A stretch of 42,942 nucleotides of DNA from CANHEE01 sp043777755 (GCA_043777755.1 JAYWHK010000310.1:1-42942); one strand, 5' to 3'; shown: positions 16,955-25,126, numbered from the stretch's first letter. Translations and numbers: made by a program. The notes: a model not told the origin generated them from the letters alone.

Positions 16955-17782
16955 ATGAAACAGAATAAACTTACGCTTGCTATCTTAGATATGTATGAAG
17001 GCGTACCGAACCAAGGAATGCGTTGCATCGCAGATATTTTAGCCCAATTCTCAGAAGACATTGAATATCAGGTATTTGACGTACGTCAAAAAGCTGATAT
17101 TCCCGATTTAAGTTTTGATATGTACCTTTCTTCGGGTGGTCCTGGCGATCCTCGAGAAGGAAATGGTGTTTGGGATAAACTCTGGTACAATTGGCTCGAA
17201 AGTGTTCATCAGTACAATCTAAACCCTGAAAATGAGCAGAAAAAGCAAGTTTTTATGATTTGTCATTCTTTTCAAATGGCTTGTTCACATTTTGGTGTAG
17301 GTGAGATTTCTAAGCGAAAATCAATGTCTTTTGGTACATTTCCTACACATTTGACACCCGAAGGTACTAAAGAAAGTATTTTTGAGCGTTTAGAAAACCC
17401 ATTTTACATTGCAGATTTTAGGAATTTTCAAGTAACAAAAGCCAATAAAGAGCATCTTAAAGCGCACAATATCAGTGTTTTGGCGAAAGAAAAATCCCGT
17501 GAACACGTGCCTTTGGAAAGGGCAATTATGGCGGTTCGTTTTTCAGAAGATATTATTGGAACGCAATTTCATCCAGAAGCAGATGGCGATGGAATGTTGG
17601 TTTGGTTTCAACAAGAAGAAAAGAAAAAACAAGTGATTTCTGACCATGGCATTGAGAAATATGAACAAATGATTGCTGATTTGTCCGACCCGATGAAGAT
17701 TGAATATACACAAAATACAGTTCTCCCTACTTTTTTTAGGCAATGTATTGCTTTACTCAAAGATGAAAGCGTTTTTGTATGA
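16955..17782 (+). CDS. class I glutamine amidotransferase-like protein
   Basis: A 275-aa stand-alone GATase-1 domain protein similar to the amidotransferase half of GMP synthase. The nucleophile elbow reads FMICHSFQMA with Cys103 and Gln107, and the catalytic pair is His206/Glu208 in TQFHPEAD. LSSGGPGDPRE (59-69) is the oxyanion-strand region. The Gly usually found around the nucleophile (GxCxG) is replaced by Ile and Ser-Phe, so glutaminase activity is probable but not certain. There is no synthase partner next door. The N-terminal strand LTLAILDMYEG is part of the fold, which supports the ATG at 16955 despite the lack of a leader. Confidence 0.82.
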   Translation: MKQNKLTLAILDMYEGVPNQGMRCIADILAQFSEDIEYQVFDVRQKADIPDLSFDMYLSSGGPGDPREGNGVWDKLWYNWLESVHQYNLNPENEQKKQVFMICHSFQMACSHFGVGEISKRKSMSFGTFPTHLTPEGTKESIFERLENPFYIADFRNFQVTKANKEHLKAHNISVLAKEKSREHVPLERAIMAVRFSEDIIGTQFHPEADGDGMLVWFQQEEKKKQVISDHGIEKYEQMIADLSDPMKIEYTQNTVLPTFFRQCIALLKDESVFV

Positions 17783-17856
17783 AAAAATAAATCAATGTAC
17801 ATTTTGTGACATAACAACAACCGCTTTCTTTTAAAATCGTACCGTTCCCTAAAACG

Positions 17857-17871
17857 TTAAGAAATTCTTAA
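17857..17871. promoter_or_regulatory. 15-bp palindrome, possible operator
   Basis: TTAAGAA-A-TTCTTAA is a perfect inverted repeat about 32 bp upstream of the -7 box at 17903-17910. It is in the position of an upstream or overlapping regulator site. AT-rich chance palindromes are common, so support is limited. Confidence 0.35.
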
Positions 17872-17902
17872 TAAAATTTAATATATATTAATTAATTTAA
17901 TG

Positions 17903-17910
17903 TATATTTG
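17903..17910 (+). promoter_or_regulatory. -7 promoter box of 59-aa protein gene
   Basis: TATATTTG followed by CATTG fits the consensus. It lies 27 nt before the ATG at 17938. Confidence 0.55.
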
Positions 17911-17937
17911 CATTGAATTTAAGACACTTACTTAACT

Positions 17938-18117
17938 ATGACTGGAATTTTTATCTTATTTATTGCAGTATTTGCTGCATTGGCGTATTTTTCACTTTCT
18001 TTGGCTGTTCCTGTGCAAGAGATTGCTGGTACAGAAATGCTTTTGAATGATACAGAAACAGAAAATCAATCAGATGAAAAATTGCTTTCTACCGAAAATG
18101 TAGAGGCTCATTCATAG
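17938..18117 (+). CDS. 59-aa single-pass membrane protein
   Basis: A small open frame of 59 codons. It begins with Met-Thr-Gly, has a hydrophobic helix at about residues 4-25 (IFILFIAVFAALAYFSLSL), and ends in a polar, acidic tail rich in Glu, Asn and Thr. It has its own -7 box 27 nt upstream and is followed 18 nt after its stop by a strong terminator, so it forms a complete transcription unit. I do not recognise a family. By topology it would be an inner-membrane miniprotein; a role in assisting a larger membrane complex is only a guess. It is not explained as an overlap of another gene. Confidence 0.6.
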   Translation: MTGIFILFIAVFAALAYFSLSLAVPVQEIAGTEMLLNDTETENQSDEKLLSTENVEAHS

Positions 18118-18135
18118 AGAATGGAAACAAAAGAT

Positions 18136-18177
18136 AAAATCCCGAATTTTTGAAGCATCAAGAGTTCGGGATTTTTT
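18136..18177 (+). terminator. rho-independent terminator
   Basis: AAATCCCGAA pairs with TTCGGGATTT, with an inner TTGA/TCAA, followed by a T run. It closes the 59-aa protein unit and insulates the TMTC-like gene. Confidence 0.85.
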
Positions 18178-18196
18178 ATTTCTAAAACAATTCTTG

Positions 18197-18204
18197 TATT
18201 TTTG
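18197..18204 (+). promoter_or_regulatory. -7 promoter box of TMTC-like gene
   Basis: TATTTTTG followed by CAC, 20 nt before the ATG at 18225. It matches TAnnTTTG; no clear -33 element. Confidence 0.5.
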
Positions 18205-18224
18205 CACTTGCAAAATCTAACAAT

Positions 18225-18728
18225 ATGAAACTAACAACGAAATCTTGGCTTGCAATTTTGTGTGTTTTTACCACAATTTTATATTTTTTAAGCCTTAATA
18301 ATGAATTTATTAATTTTGATGACGACATCGGAATTACAACCAATCCTGCCATCAAAGATTTTTCTGTAGAAGGTATTTTTTACCATTTCAAGCATTTTAC
18401 GCTTGGAATGTATATGCCTTTGACAATGACTTGCTATGTTTTCTTACATAAAATAGCGTCGCTTAACGGAAGTGCTTACCATAGTTTCCAATTGTTCGTT
18501 CATTTGATGAACGCTTTATTGGTTTTTCAATTTTTAAAAAAATTACAATCAAATGAGTGGATTGCGCTGTTGGTCGCAGCGGCTTTTGCTATACATCCTT
18601 TACAAGTGGAGTCGGTGAGTTGGGTAGCGGCACTGAGTACGCCACTTTACGCTTGTTTTTATCTGCTGGGCTTGATTGCTTACCTTGATTTTCAAGAAAA
18701 AAATACAAAAAAACATATTTATTGGTGA
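18225..18728 (+). CDS. TMTC-like membrane protein, N-terminal part (frame interrupted)
   Basis: 167 aa, the N-terminal third of a polytopic GT-C-like or TMTC-type protein that carries TPRs at its C-terminus. It shows the family hallmarks FINFDDDIGITTNPAIKDF (acidic first-loop motif) and FAIHPLQVESVSWVAALS, with several hydrophobic helices. The frame then ends at TGA 18726-18728, in the middle of a predicted helix. The rest of the protein continues in the -1 frame from about 18714. The break follows the run A18707-A18713, read as A AAA AAA, a classic -1 slippery heptamer. It is therefore either programmed slippage, a real frameshift mutation, or a one-base homopolymer error. Confidence 0.8.
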   Translation: MKLTTKSWLAILCVFTTILYFLSLNNEFINFDDDIGITTNPAIKDFSVEGIFYHFKHFTLGMYMPLTMTCYVFLHKIASLNGSAYHSFQLFVHLMNALLVFQFLKKLQSNEWIALLVAAAFAIHPLQVESVSWVAALSTPLYACFYLLGLIAYLDFQEKNTKKHIYW

Positions 18729-20140
18729 TTTTGTGTATGATTTTGGCTTGTTTGTCAAAATCCGCAGCGGTTACATTCACGGTGAGTTTGCTTTTAATAG
18801 ATTTTTATAAAGGAAAAAATATTTTTAACATCAAAGTTTGGGTAGAGAAAATTCCATTTTTTGCACTGTCTATAGCTTTTGGTGTTTTGACATTCTTTTC
18901 TCGTAATAGCGAAGGGTCAAACTTTGAAATTGCTACAAAATACAATCTTTTTGACCGTTTTTTGATGGTTTGTCACACCTTGTGTTTTTATTGGTTAAAA
19001 TTATTAGTGCCTACAAAAATCCTTCTTTGGTATCCTTTTTACAAGGAAAACAATACTTGGAACGTAGATTATTACCTTGCGCCTTTGGTATTGGCTGCGT
19101 TGGCGTATTTTATTTTTTTCAAATCAGGAAAATGGAAAAATAGCTTGATTTTTGGCTTTGGTTTTTATTGTATTGTGATTGGCTTGTCGTTGCCTTATGT
19201 CAAAACTGGTGCTGCCGAAATGTGCAGCGACCGTTACAATTACCTTCCAATGCTTGGTTTTTTCTTTGTTATTGCGACATTTCTAAATGAAATAAAAGAA
19301 AAAAATACAGCGAAAATAGCAGTTTCGGCTACGATTGTTATTTGGGGTTTGTACTATAGTTACATGACTTTTTCGCATGCGCAAGTATGGAAAAATTCGG
19401 AAACCCTTTTTAGCGATTACATCAGTAAAAATCCAAAAGAACCAACGCCTTTTTTCAACCGTGGCTTGTATTATATGCTCAAAGATAATTTTACAAAAGC
19501 TGAAAATGATTTTAATCAAGTATTAAAATTAGATGCTTCTTACTTTGGAGATACCTATCGTCGAGGTTATTGTAGAATGGAATTAAAGCGTTACGAAGAG
19601 GCCATAAAGGATTTTGATGCCTCACTCAAAGAAAATCCAAATCAGACGAATGCTTTGATGTATAGAGGTTTTTCAAATTTACAATTGGCTCGTTTTCAGC
19701 AAGCTGTGAACGATTATGATGCGGCTTCAAAATTAAACGCAAGCAATGAAAGTATTTTCTATCATCGTGGTTTGAGTTATGCAGGATTGAATCAAACGGA
19801 AAAAGCCATCGAAGATTATCAAAAAGCGATTGCGCTAAAACCTGATTATACCGAAGCGTACATCAATATGGGCAATCTTTATGGCATGATTGGTCAGGCT
19901 CAGAAAGCCATCGAACAGTTTGATAAAGCGATTCAAATTTCGCAGCGTTTTCCAAATGCTTATGCGAATCGAGCTTATACTTATTTTGGTCAAAAAATGT
20001 ATCAAAAGGCGATTGAGGATTTCACAAAAGCCATTCAATTGAATCCCAATTATGGTCGGGCGTACCAAGGTCGAGCAATGGCGTATAAAGCAATTGGAGA
20101 AGAGGAAAAAGCAAATCAAGATTTGATGCGTTTGAAATAA
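18722..20140 (+). CDS. TMTC-like membrane/TPR protein, C-terminal part (-1 frame)
   Basis: As read from 18722 (a TTG) it is 472 aa, but the natural product is probably fused to the preceding frame. It starts in mid-helix (ILACLSKSAAVTFTVSLLLI, where SKSAAVT matches the SKxxAVT block of the family). It has more transmembrane segments to about residue 205, including the CSDRYNYLP signature, then about six TPR units up to the C-terminus. Family members are GT39-like or TMTC-like proteins; eukaryotic TMTCs are O-mannosyltransferases, but the bacterial function is not settled. Separate translation is unlikely because no good start or ribosome site exists. Confidence 0.8.
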   Translation: MVILCMILACLSKSAAVTFTVSLLLIDFYKGKNIFNIKVWVEKIPFFALSIAFGVLTFFSRNSEGSNFEIATKYNLFDRFLMVCHTLCFYWLKLLVPTKILLWYPFYKENNTWNVDYYLAPLVLAALAYFIFFKSGKWKNSLIFGFGFYCIVIGLSLPYVKTGAAEMCSDRYNYLPMLGFFFVIATFLNEIKEKNTAKIAVSATIVIWGLYYSYMTFSHAQVWKNSETLFSDYISKNPKEPTPFFNRGLYYMLKDNFTKAENDFNQVLKLDASYFGDTYRRGYCRMELKRYEEAIKDFDASLKENPNQTNALMYRGFSNLQLARFQQAVNDYDAASKLNASNESIFYHRGLSYAGLNQTEKAIEDYQKAIALKPDYTEAYINMGNLYGMIGQAQKAIEQFDKAIQISQRFPNAYANRAYTYFGQKMYQKAIEDFTKAIQLNPNYGRAYQGRAMAYKAIGEEEKANQDLMRLK

Positions 20141-20177
20141 AATCGAACCAGAATTTTAAAGAGCATTGAAAAAGAGA

Positions 20178-20220
20178 GCCGAAGTGTAGGGCAAACAAAC
20201 ACTTCGGCAACATCTTTTTT
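20178..20220. terminator. terminator between convergent genes
   Basis: GCCGAAGTGT (20178-20187) pairs perfectly with ACACTTCGGC (20199-20208), followed by AACATCTTTTTT. It ends the TMTC-like transcript. Confidence 0.75.
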
Positions 20221-20332
20221 CATCACTCAAAATTATAAACTAAAAAATCATTGTCAAAAATAGCGTAGAATAATTTGGGTTAAGAGTGTTTTCATGACTT
20301 TTACTGCCCATTCTTATTGGATATTTTTCACC

Positions 20333-20767
20333 TTATTGTAAACCAAAATAATCTTTCAACGCATCCAAAAAATCTTGTTTTTTACCTTCTGATACGGCAA
20401 GTTCTTTTTCATTTTCCATGACAACATAACCACCTTTTCCTTTTACGTAGTTTTTCAATCGGTCTAAATTGATGGTTGCAGAACGGTGAATTCTAATAAA
20501 TGCACCTTCTGTCAGCATTTCTTCTACCAAATTTAAAGTTTTGCACACCAAAACTTGACGACCGTCAATGAAATGAATCATGGTATAATTGCCATGTGCT
20601 TCCAAACAAACGATGTGATGAAGATTCTCAAAATTGATGCCTTCCATCGTTGGCAATGCGATTTTTTTAGACATATTGACAGGGATGTAAATACGTTGTG
20701 CAGGCGCAATTCGTGCGGTGCGAAGTGTTGATGGACCTGGTGCGATTGAATGAAGTGCTGCTGCCAT
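20333..20767 (-). CDS. stand-alone LytTR DNA-binding regulator
   Basis: A 144-aa protein with a LytTR domain at about residues 45-143. Typical elements are IVCLEAHGNYTMIHF, then VCKTLNLVEEML, FIRIHRSATINL and the basic beta segment KNYVKGKGGYVVM. There is no receiver domain and no histidine kinase next door, so it is an orphan regulator whose input is unknown. LytTR proteins bind paired direct repeats in promoter regions; a 17-bp direct repeat lies in its own upstream region (20882-20898 and 20980-20996). The start is set by a well-formed promoter about 70 nt upstream (20839-20869). Confidence 0.88.
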   Translation of the reverse strand: MAAALHSIAPGPSTLRTARIAPAQRIYIPVNMSKKIALPTMEGINFENLHHIVCLEAHGNYTMIHFIDGRQVLVCKTLNLVEEMLTEGAFIRIHRSATINLDRLKNYVKGKGGYVVMENEKELAVSEGKKQDFLDALKDYFGLQ

Positions 20768-20838
20768 GATTGTAACTTTTAAGTGTTATTGAAAATGAAA
20801 AAGTAGATTAATTCGACTGTTCTTCTTTTTTCTTCGAC

Positions 20839-20869
20839 AAAGTTACTTGACAAAATACTTTTGTCCAAT
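20839..20869 (-). promoter_or_regulatory. promoter of the LytTR gene
   Basis: On the minus strand TTG (complement of 20867-20869), a 20-nt spacer, then TAACTTTG (complement of 20839-20846). A plus-strand TACTTTTG at 20857-20864 lies inside the same segment, so divergent transcription is possible. Confidence 0.7.
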
Positions 20870-20881
20870 CTAAATATTTTT

Positions 20882-20898
20882 AAAAGTCAGGTTTCTAA
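20882..20898 (+). repeat. 17-bp direct repeat, copy 1
   Basis: AAAAGTCAGGTTTCTAA, identical to 20980-20996, 98 bp apart in the same orientation. It lies just upstream of the LytTR promoter and is a candidate regulator-binding repeat. Confidence 0.6.
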
Positions 20899-20979
20899 AA
20901 CATCTTAAATATGGCTTAAATATTTATTTTTTAATTAAAAAAATCAAAATAATCATTTTTATAATATAAAAATAAAATC

Positions 20980-20996
20980 AAAAGTCAGGTTTCTAA
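20980..20996 (+). repeat. 17-bp direct repeat, copy 2
   Basis: Identical to 20882-20898. It lies just before the terminator-like hairpin at 21013-21059, in the LytTR-nadA intergenic region, which otherwise shows no gene. Confidence 0.6.
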
Positions 20997-21012
20997 GTTC
21001 ATTTTGTAAATA

Positions 21013-21059
21013 AAAAAAACACTCAAATAAGTTAAATTTATTATATGAGTGCTTTTTTT
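21013..21059. terminator. terminator-like hairpin in LytTR-nadA gap
   Basis: CACTCA pairs with TGAGTG and an inner AATAA/TTATT stem adds to it, flanked by A8 and T7 runs. There is no annotated gene for it to end. It could stop a short plus-strand RNA starting near 20870 or protect nadA from antisense entry. Confidence 0.6.
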
Positions 21060-21194
21060 GAAAGATTAGGAAGGTTTTTTCTATAAATTTATCCTAATAC
21101 CTATAAAATTATTGTCGATATTGACAACACGTCGGCAACTCATTATAAACTTTGGTTTTTTCCTAAATAATAACAAAGCCTTAAGTATTTTTTA

Positions 21195-21202
21195 TAATTT
21201 TG
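21195..21202 (+). promoter_or_regulatory. -7 promoter box of nadA
   Basis: TAATTTTG matches TAnnTTTG, about 65 nt upstream of the nadA ATG. No clear -33 element. Confidence 0.5.
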
Positions 21203-21268
21203 TGACTATTTTTCAAAATCAACGTTTATTGTAAGTTACTATTTTTTTAAATCAATACATTTATAAGT

Positions 21269-22276
21269 ATGAATCTGAGTACAGCAACTGCTTCTTTGGC
21301 AAAAAAAGGTTTTTTGGATTTGGAGATTGACCCAACACTTGATTTGGTCGCCGAAATCAATCGCCTTAAAAAAGAAAAAAATGCGGTTATTTTAGCCCAT
21401 TATTATCAAGATAGCGACATTCAAGACATTGCGGATTATATCGGTGATAGTCTTGGACTCTCTCAAAAAGCGGCTGAAACAGATGCCGACATGATTGTTT
21501 TTGCAGGTGTACATTTTATGGCTGAAACAGCTAAAATGCTTTCTCCTAACAAAAAAGTAGTGTTACCAGATTTAAAAGCGGGTTGTTCTTTGGCTGATTC
21601 TTGTCCGCCAGCTTTGTTTGCCAAATTCAAAGAAAAACATCCTGACCACATCGTAGTGAGTTACATCAACTGTACCGCTGAGTTAAAAACTTTGACTGAT
21701 ATATGTTGTACATCTACCAATGCTGTTCAAATTATTGAGAGTATTCCTCCTGACCAAAAAATTATCTTTGCGCCTGACAAAAACTTAGGGGCTTATTTGC
21801 AAAAGAAAACAGGGCGTGAAATGGTGCTTTGGAATGGTGCGTGTATGGTGCATGAAATTTTTTCGCAAGAAAAAATTACCAAATTGCGTGAACGCTATCC
21901 AAATGCAAAATTTATTGCGCATCCTGAATGTGAAGCGAATTTGTTAGACCAAGCAGATTACATTGGTTCTACAACGGGACTTTTGAAATATACAATTAAA
22001 GACGACGCTACCGAATTTATCGTCGCTACCGAAGCAGGAATTATTCATCAGATGCAAAAAGCATCGCCCAATAAAACGTTTATTCCAGCTCCACCGACCA
22101 ACAATTGTGCTTGTAACGAATGTCCGCACATGAGGCTTAATACAATGGAAAAACTTTATTTGGCAATGAAATATGAATTGCCAGAAGTGATTTTACCAGA
22201 ATGGGTTATCGAAAAAGGACGTGCTTCTATTGATAGAATGATGGAGGTGTCTGCCAAAGCAGGACTTTTGGGCTAA
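21269..22276 (+). CDS. nadA: quinolinate synthase
   Basis: A 335-aa cytoplasmic [4Fe-4S] enzyme condensing iminoaspartate with dihydroxyacetone phosphate to quinolinate, in de novo NAD synthesis. It shows ILAHYYQDSDIQDIADYIGDS at the N-terminus. The three cluster Cys are visible: Cys106 (KAGCSLADSC), Cys192 (NGACMVHE) and Cys285 in NCACNECPHM. Full family length. The partner genes nadB and nadC are not adjacent. The ATG at 21269 is the first in frame and follows the -7 box at 21195. Confidence 0.95.
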   Translation: MNLSTATASLAKKGFLDLEIDPTLDLVAEINRLKKEKNAVILAHYYQDSDIQDIADYIGDSLGLSQKAAETDADMIVFAGVHFMAETAKMLSPNKKVVLPDLKAGCSLADSCPPALFAKFKEKHPDHIVVSYINCTAELKTLTDICCTSTNAVQIIESIPPDQKIIFAPDKNLGAYLQKKTGREMVLWNGACMVHEIFSQEKITKLRERYPNAKFIAHPECEANLLDQADYIGSTTGLLKYTIKDDATEFIVATEAGIIHQMQKASPNKTFIPAPPTNNCACNECPHMRLNTMEKLYLAMKYELPEVILPEWVIEKGRASIDRMMEVSAKAGLLG

Positions 22277-22495
22277 TATTCTAAAAAATACTTTTTTTAT
22301 TCATAATTTCTAAAACTTAGTTATTATTTGTTCAAAAAGTATTTTCTAACAACGATATTTCTTTTTAGATTATTTTTATAAAATATAATTACAAAAAATA
22401 TCTAAATGCTTTATTTTCAATTGTTTATAAAAAAAATAATTAAATAATTAGAGCATATTTATCATTAAATTCATGTTTTTTTAACATAAAAGACA

Positions 22496-22503
22496 TACCT
22501 TTG
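22496..22503 (+). promoter_or_regulatory. -7 promoter box of 29-aa frame
   Basis: TACCTTTG followed by CAG, an exact TAnnTTTG match, 53 nt before the ATG at 22557. It is the only promoter-like motif in this gap. Confidence 0.55.
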
Positions 22504-22556
22504 CAGTATCTTATTACCTTAAATCATATTTTAAACTCAGCTTAAACTCTACCCTT

Positions 22557-22646
22557 ATGACACAAGTATTTTTTGTTTTAGTTCTTTACATCGGAACAAT
22601 TCTTATGAGTTGGGACGATTCAGACAAGCAACCTTCAAAAAACTAA
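22557..22646 (+). CDS. 29-aa candidate membrane peptide
   Basis: MTQVFFVLVLYIGTILMSWD then DSDKQPSKN: a short hydrophobic helix (residues 3-18) and a charged tail. It sits in a compact unit, -7 box at 22496-22503 and terminator at 22683-22721, with no other gene inside. The promoter and terminator make a transcript of about 210 nt likely. Translation of this frame is inferred, and the transcript could instead be a non-coding RNA. I recognise no family. Confidence 0.45.
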   Translation: MTQVFFVLVLYIGTILMSWDDSDKQPSKN

Positions 22647-22682
22647 GGACTTAAACTTTTTCCCAATTGAAGATTAGAAATT

Positions 22683-22721
22683 AAAACGCCATCGTTTCGT
22701 GAGAAATGATGGCGTTTTTTT
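22683..22721. terminator. bidirectional-type terminator
   Basis: AAAACGCCATC and GATGGCGTTTT arms with an inner TTTC/GAAA stem and T7 on the plus strand. It can end the 29-aa unit and the minus-strand M1 peptidase gene. Confidence 0.85.
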
Positions 22722-22730
22722 CTTTATTTT

Positions 22731-25055
22731 TTAATTTTTCTTTTGTGCTTTTTGCATTCTATTCTCGCTTTTTGGAAAACGTCCATCTCCTTGTCGAGCT
22801 TTGAACAATTCAAAACGAGAAGGCGCAACATCGGTATTCCAACGGTTGTTGCTTTCGTCAATATCACACGTTTCTTTCAAAGGGTCGAGTACAATAGAAC
22901 TTACTTGTTTTGTTTTCAAGAAAACTTTTGTTACTTTCTTCTCGTCTTTTCGCCAAATATGCGCACTAATACGCTCAATTTCAGATGTACCATCTGTAAA
23001 ATTCCATTGTAATATAATTGGCATTACCGTTCCACCTTTGTTACTAAAACTCAACTCATAAAGATGCGTATTTTTATGTGCTTCGTAAAGAGAATCTGTT
23101 GCAGGCTCTACTCTTGATTTTTTTTCCGCTTTCGGAGCTTCTTCATCTCTATTGAAATAATAAAAATCACGCAATGTCGTATCTTGATCAACCAAAAATT
23201 TCATTCCAGCATCACGGTTACGCACATCTGCAAGATTTTCGTATTTAGCAGCTTTTGTTTCTTTTTTTGAAAACGATTTGTCATAAATCACCTTTGCTTT
23301 TACGCTGTCCAAAGCAATATCAACTGGCTCAATATCATAAAACCAAGCTCTCCAAAACCAATCCAAATCAACTGCCGAAGCGTCTTCCATCGTACGGAAA
23401 AGGTCAGCAGGAGTTGGGTGCTTGAATGCCCAACGACGAGCATATTCTTTGAAAGAATAATCAAAAAGCTCACGACCCATGACCGTTTCTCTCAAAATAT
23501 TCAAAGCTGTTGCTGGTTTTCCATAAGCATTGTCGCCAAAACGAGCAATATTATCACTGTTCGTCATAATTGGCTCTAATTGGTCTTTTGACATTTTCAT
23601 ATAATCTGTCAATTTATTAGCTGGGCCTCGGCTTGATGGATAATTGTTGTCAAACTCTTGTTCTGTCAAATATTGTACAAAAGTATTCAAACCTTCGTCC
23701 ATCCAAGACCACTGACGCTCATCGCTGTTCACAATCATTGGAAAAAAATTATGTCCAACTTCGTGGATAATTACGCTAATCATGCCGTATTTTGTACCAT
23801 CGCTGTACGTTCCATCTTTTTCGGCACGACCAAAATTAAAGCAAATCATCGGATATTCCATACCATTAGATGCTTCAACGCTAATCGCTACAGGATATGG
23901 ATAAGGAATGGTATATTTTGAATAGGTTTTGATGGTGTGTTCAACCGTTTTTGTAGAATATTTACGGTATAAAGTGTATGCTTCTTTTGGATAATAGCTC
24001 ATACACATGGTTGTTTTGCCTTCTACGGTAGTAGGTTTTGCGTCCCAAATGAATTTACGAGAGCTTCCCCAAGCAAAATCACGAACATTGTCCGCTTTGT
24101 AACGCCAAGTTTTGGTAGCGGAAACTTTATTTTTCTCAGCATTTTTTGCTTCTTCTAAAGTAACCACTTCTACGACATCATTTGCTTTTTTTGCAGTTTC
24201 CCAACGAGCAAATTGTGCAGGAGTCAATACTTCTTTATAATTTTGACATTCGCCCGTTGCTGCAATGATATGATCCGCAGGAACAGTCAAATTCACTTGA
24301 TAATTGCCAAATGTCAAAGCAAATTCACCACGACCTGTGAATTGACGATTTTGCCAACCTTGAAAATCAGAATAAACACACATACGAGGAAACCACTGAG
24401 CCATTGTGAACAAGTGATTGCCATCTTCTGGAAAAAATTCCAATCCTCCTCTGCCCCAAGATTTGATACGGTCAGGAATTTTGTAATGCCAACGCACCTT
24501 GAATTTCACCTTTGAGTTTGCTTTGAGTTCTGTTCCCAAATCAACACGCATCATGGTTTGATTGATGGTATAACGCATTGGGCGACCAGTTTCGTCACTT
24601 ACTTCGTCAATTTTGCAACCCAAACCAGCAAAACGTTTTTCTGGCTGAAGGTATTCCAAATCAAAAGGCTGTGGCGTTTGCGGCATTTTACTACCATCAA
24701 AAGTTTGGTTGTCGCTCTTTGGGTCATGCTCGTTTTCATCTAACTGCAACCAAACATAAGTCAAAGGCTCTGGTGAATTATTGAAATATGTAATCCATTC
24801 ATTACCAATAAGTGTTGTGTTTTTTTCATCTAAGGTAGCATCAATAACATAGTCAGCCTTCATTTGCCAATAGGCAGCACCAGGCGCACCAGAAGCGGTA
24901 CGGTAGCTATTGGGATCCGTCAAGATACTGCCCAATTGCTCGAATTTATTACCATGGTTAGAAGTTGGATTGTTGTGTATGTTTTGAGCAAAAACATTTT
25001 TTATAAAAATAATATTTATAAAAATAAAAAATAATAAGTGTGCAGTTTTTTTCAT
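22731..25055 (-). CDS. M1 family metallopeptidase, secreted
   Basis: A 774-aa exported zinc peptidase with a signal peptide cleaved at VFA|QN (residue 23/24). It has the M1 beta-saddle N-terminal domain and then the catalytic domain. The zinc site is HEVGH (431-435) with the downstream Glu454 in WSWMDEGLNTF; the exopeptidase motif GAMEN is GMEYP (399-402 region). The length and GMEYP form are common in Bacteroidota secreted M1 peptidases, which likely trim peptides from nutrients. It has its own promoter (25093-25126, minus strand), so it is probably not co-transcribed with the upstream dehydrogenase. The C-terminal stretch is Lys-rich and low-complexity. Confidence 0.92.
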   Translation of the reverse strand: MKKTAHLLFFIFINIIFIKNVFAQNIHNNPTSNHGNKFEQLGSILTDPNSYRTASGAPGAAYWQMKADYVIDATLDEKNTTLIGNEWITYFNNSPEPLTYVWLQLDENEHDPKSDNQTFDGSKMPQTPQPFDLEYLQPEKRFAGLGCKIDEVSDETGRPMRYTINQTMMRVDLGTELKANSKVKFKVRWHYKIPDRIKSWGRGGLEFFPEDGNHLFTMAQWFPRMCVYSDFQGWQNRQFTGRGEFALTFGNYQVNLTVPADHIIAATGECQNYKEVLTPAQFARWETAKKANDVVEVVTLEEAKNAEKNKVSATKTWRYKADNVRDFAWGSSRKFIWDAKPTTVEGKTTMCMSYYPKEAYTLYRKYSTKTVEHTIKTYSKYTIPYPYPVAISVEASNGMEYPMICFNFGRAEKDGTYSDGTKYGMISVIIHEVGHNFFPMIVNSDERQWSWMDEGLNTFVQYLTEQEFDNNYPSSRGPANKLTDYMKMSKDQLEPIMTNSDNIARFGDNAYGKPATALNILRETVMGRELFDYSFKEYARRWAFKHPTPADLFRTMEDASAVDLDWFWRAWFYDIEPVDIALDSVKAKVIYDKSFSKKETKAAKYENLADVRNRDAGMKFLVDQDTTLRDFYYFNRDEEAPKAEKKSRVEPATDSLYEAHKNTHLYELSFSNKGGTVMPIILQWNFTDGTSEIERISAHIWRKDEKKVTKVFLKTKQVSSIVLDPLKETCDIDESNNRWNTDVAPSRFELFKARQGDGRFPKSENRMQKAQKKN

Positions 25056-25092
25056 TTTAAAAAATAATATAATGGTGTAGTTTTAATTCTGG

Positions 25093-25126
25093 CAAAAATA
25101 AAAAAAAGGTGGGAGAAATTATCAAA
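25093..25126 (-). promoter_or_regulatory. promoter of M1 peptidase gene
   Basis: Minus-strand TATTTTTG (complement of 25093-25100) with TTTG (complement of 25123-25126) 22 nt upstream. The spacing is at the upper end of the usual range. Confidence 0.45.

Larger units (their letters stand above)
22277..22730. other. AT-rich gap containing a tiny transcription unit
   Basis: 22277-22490 is very AT-rich with no recognisable signal. The second half is a promoter, a 29-codon frame and a terminator, described separately. No larger gene fits. Confidence 0.5.
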
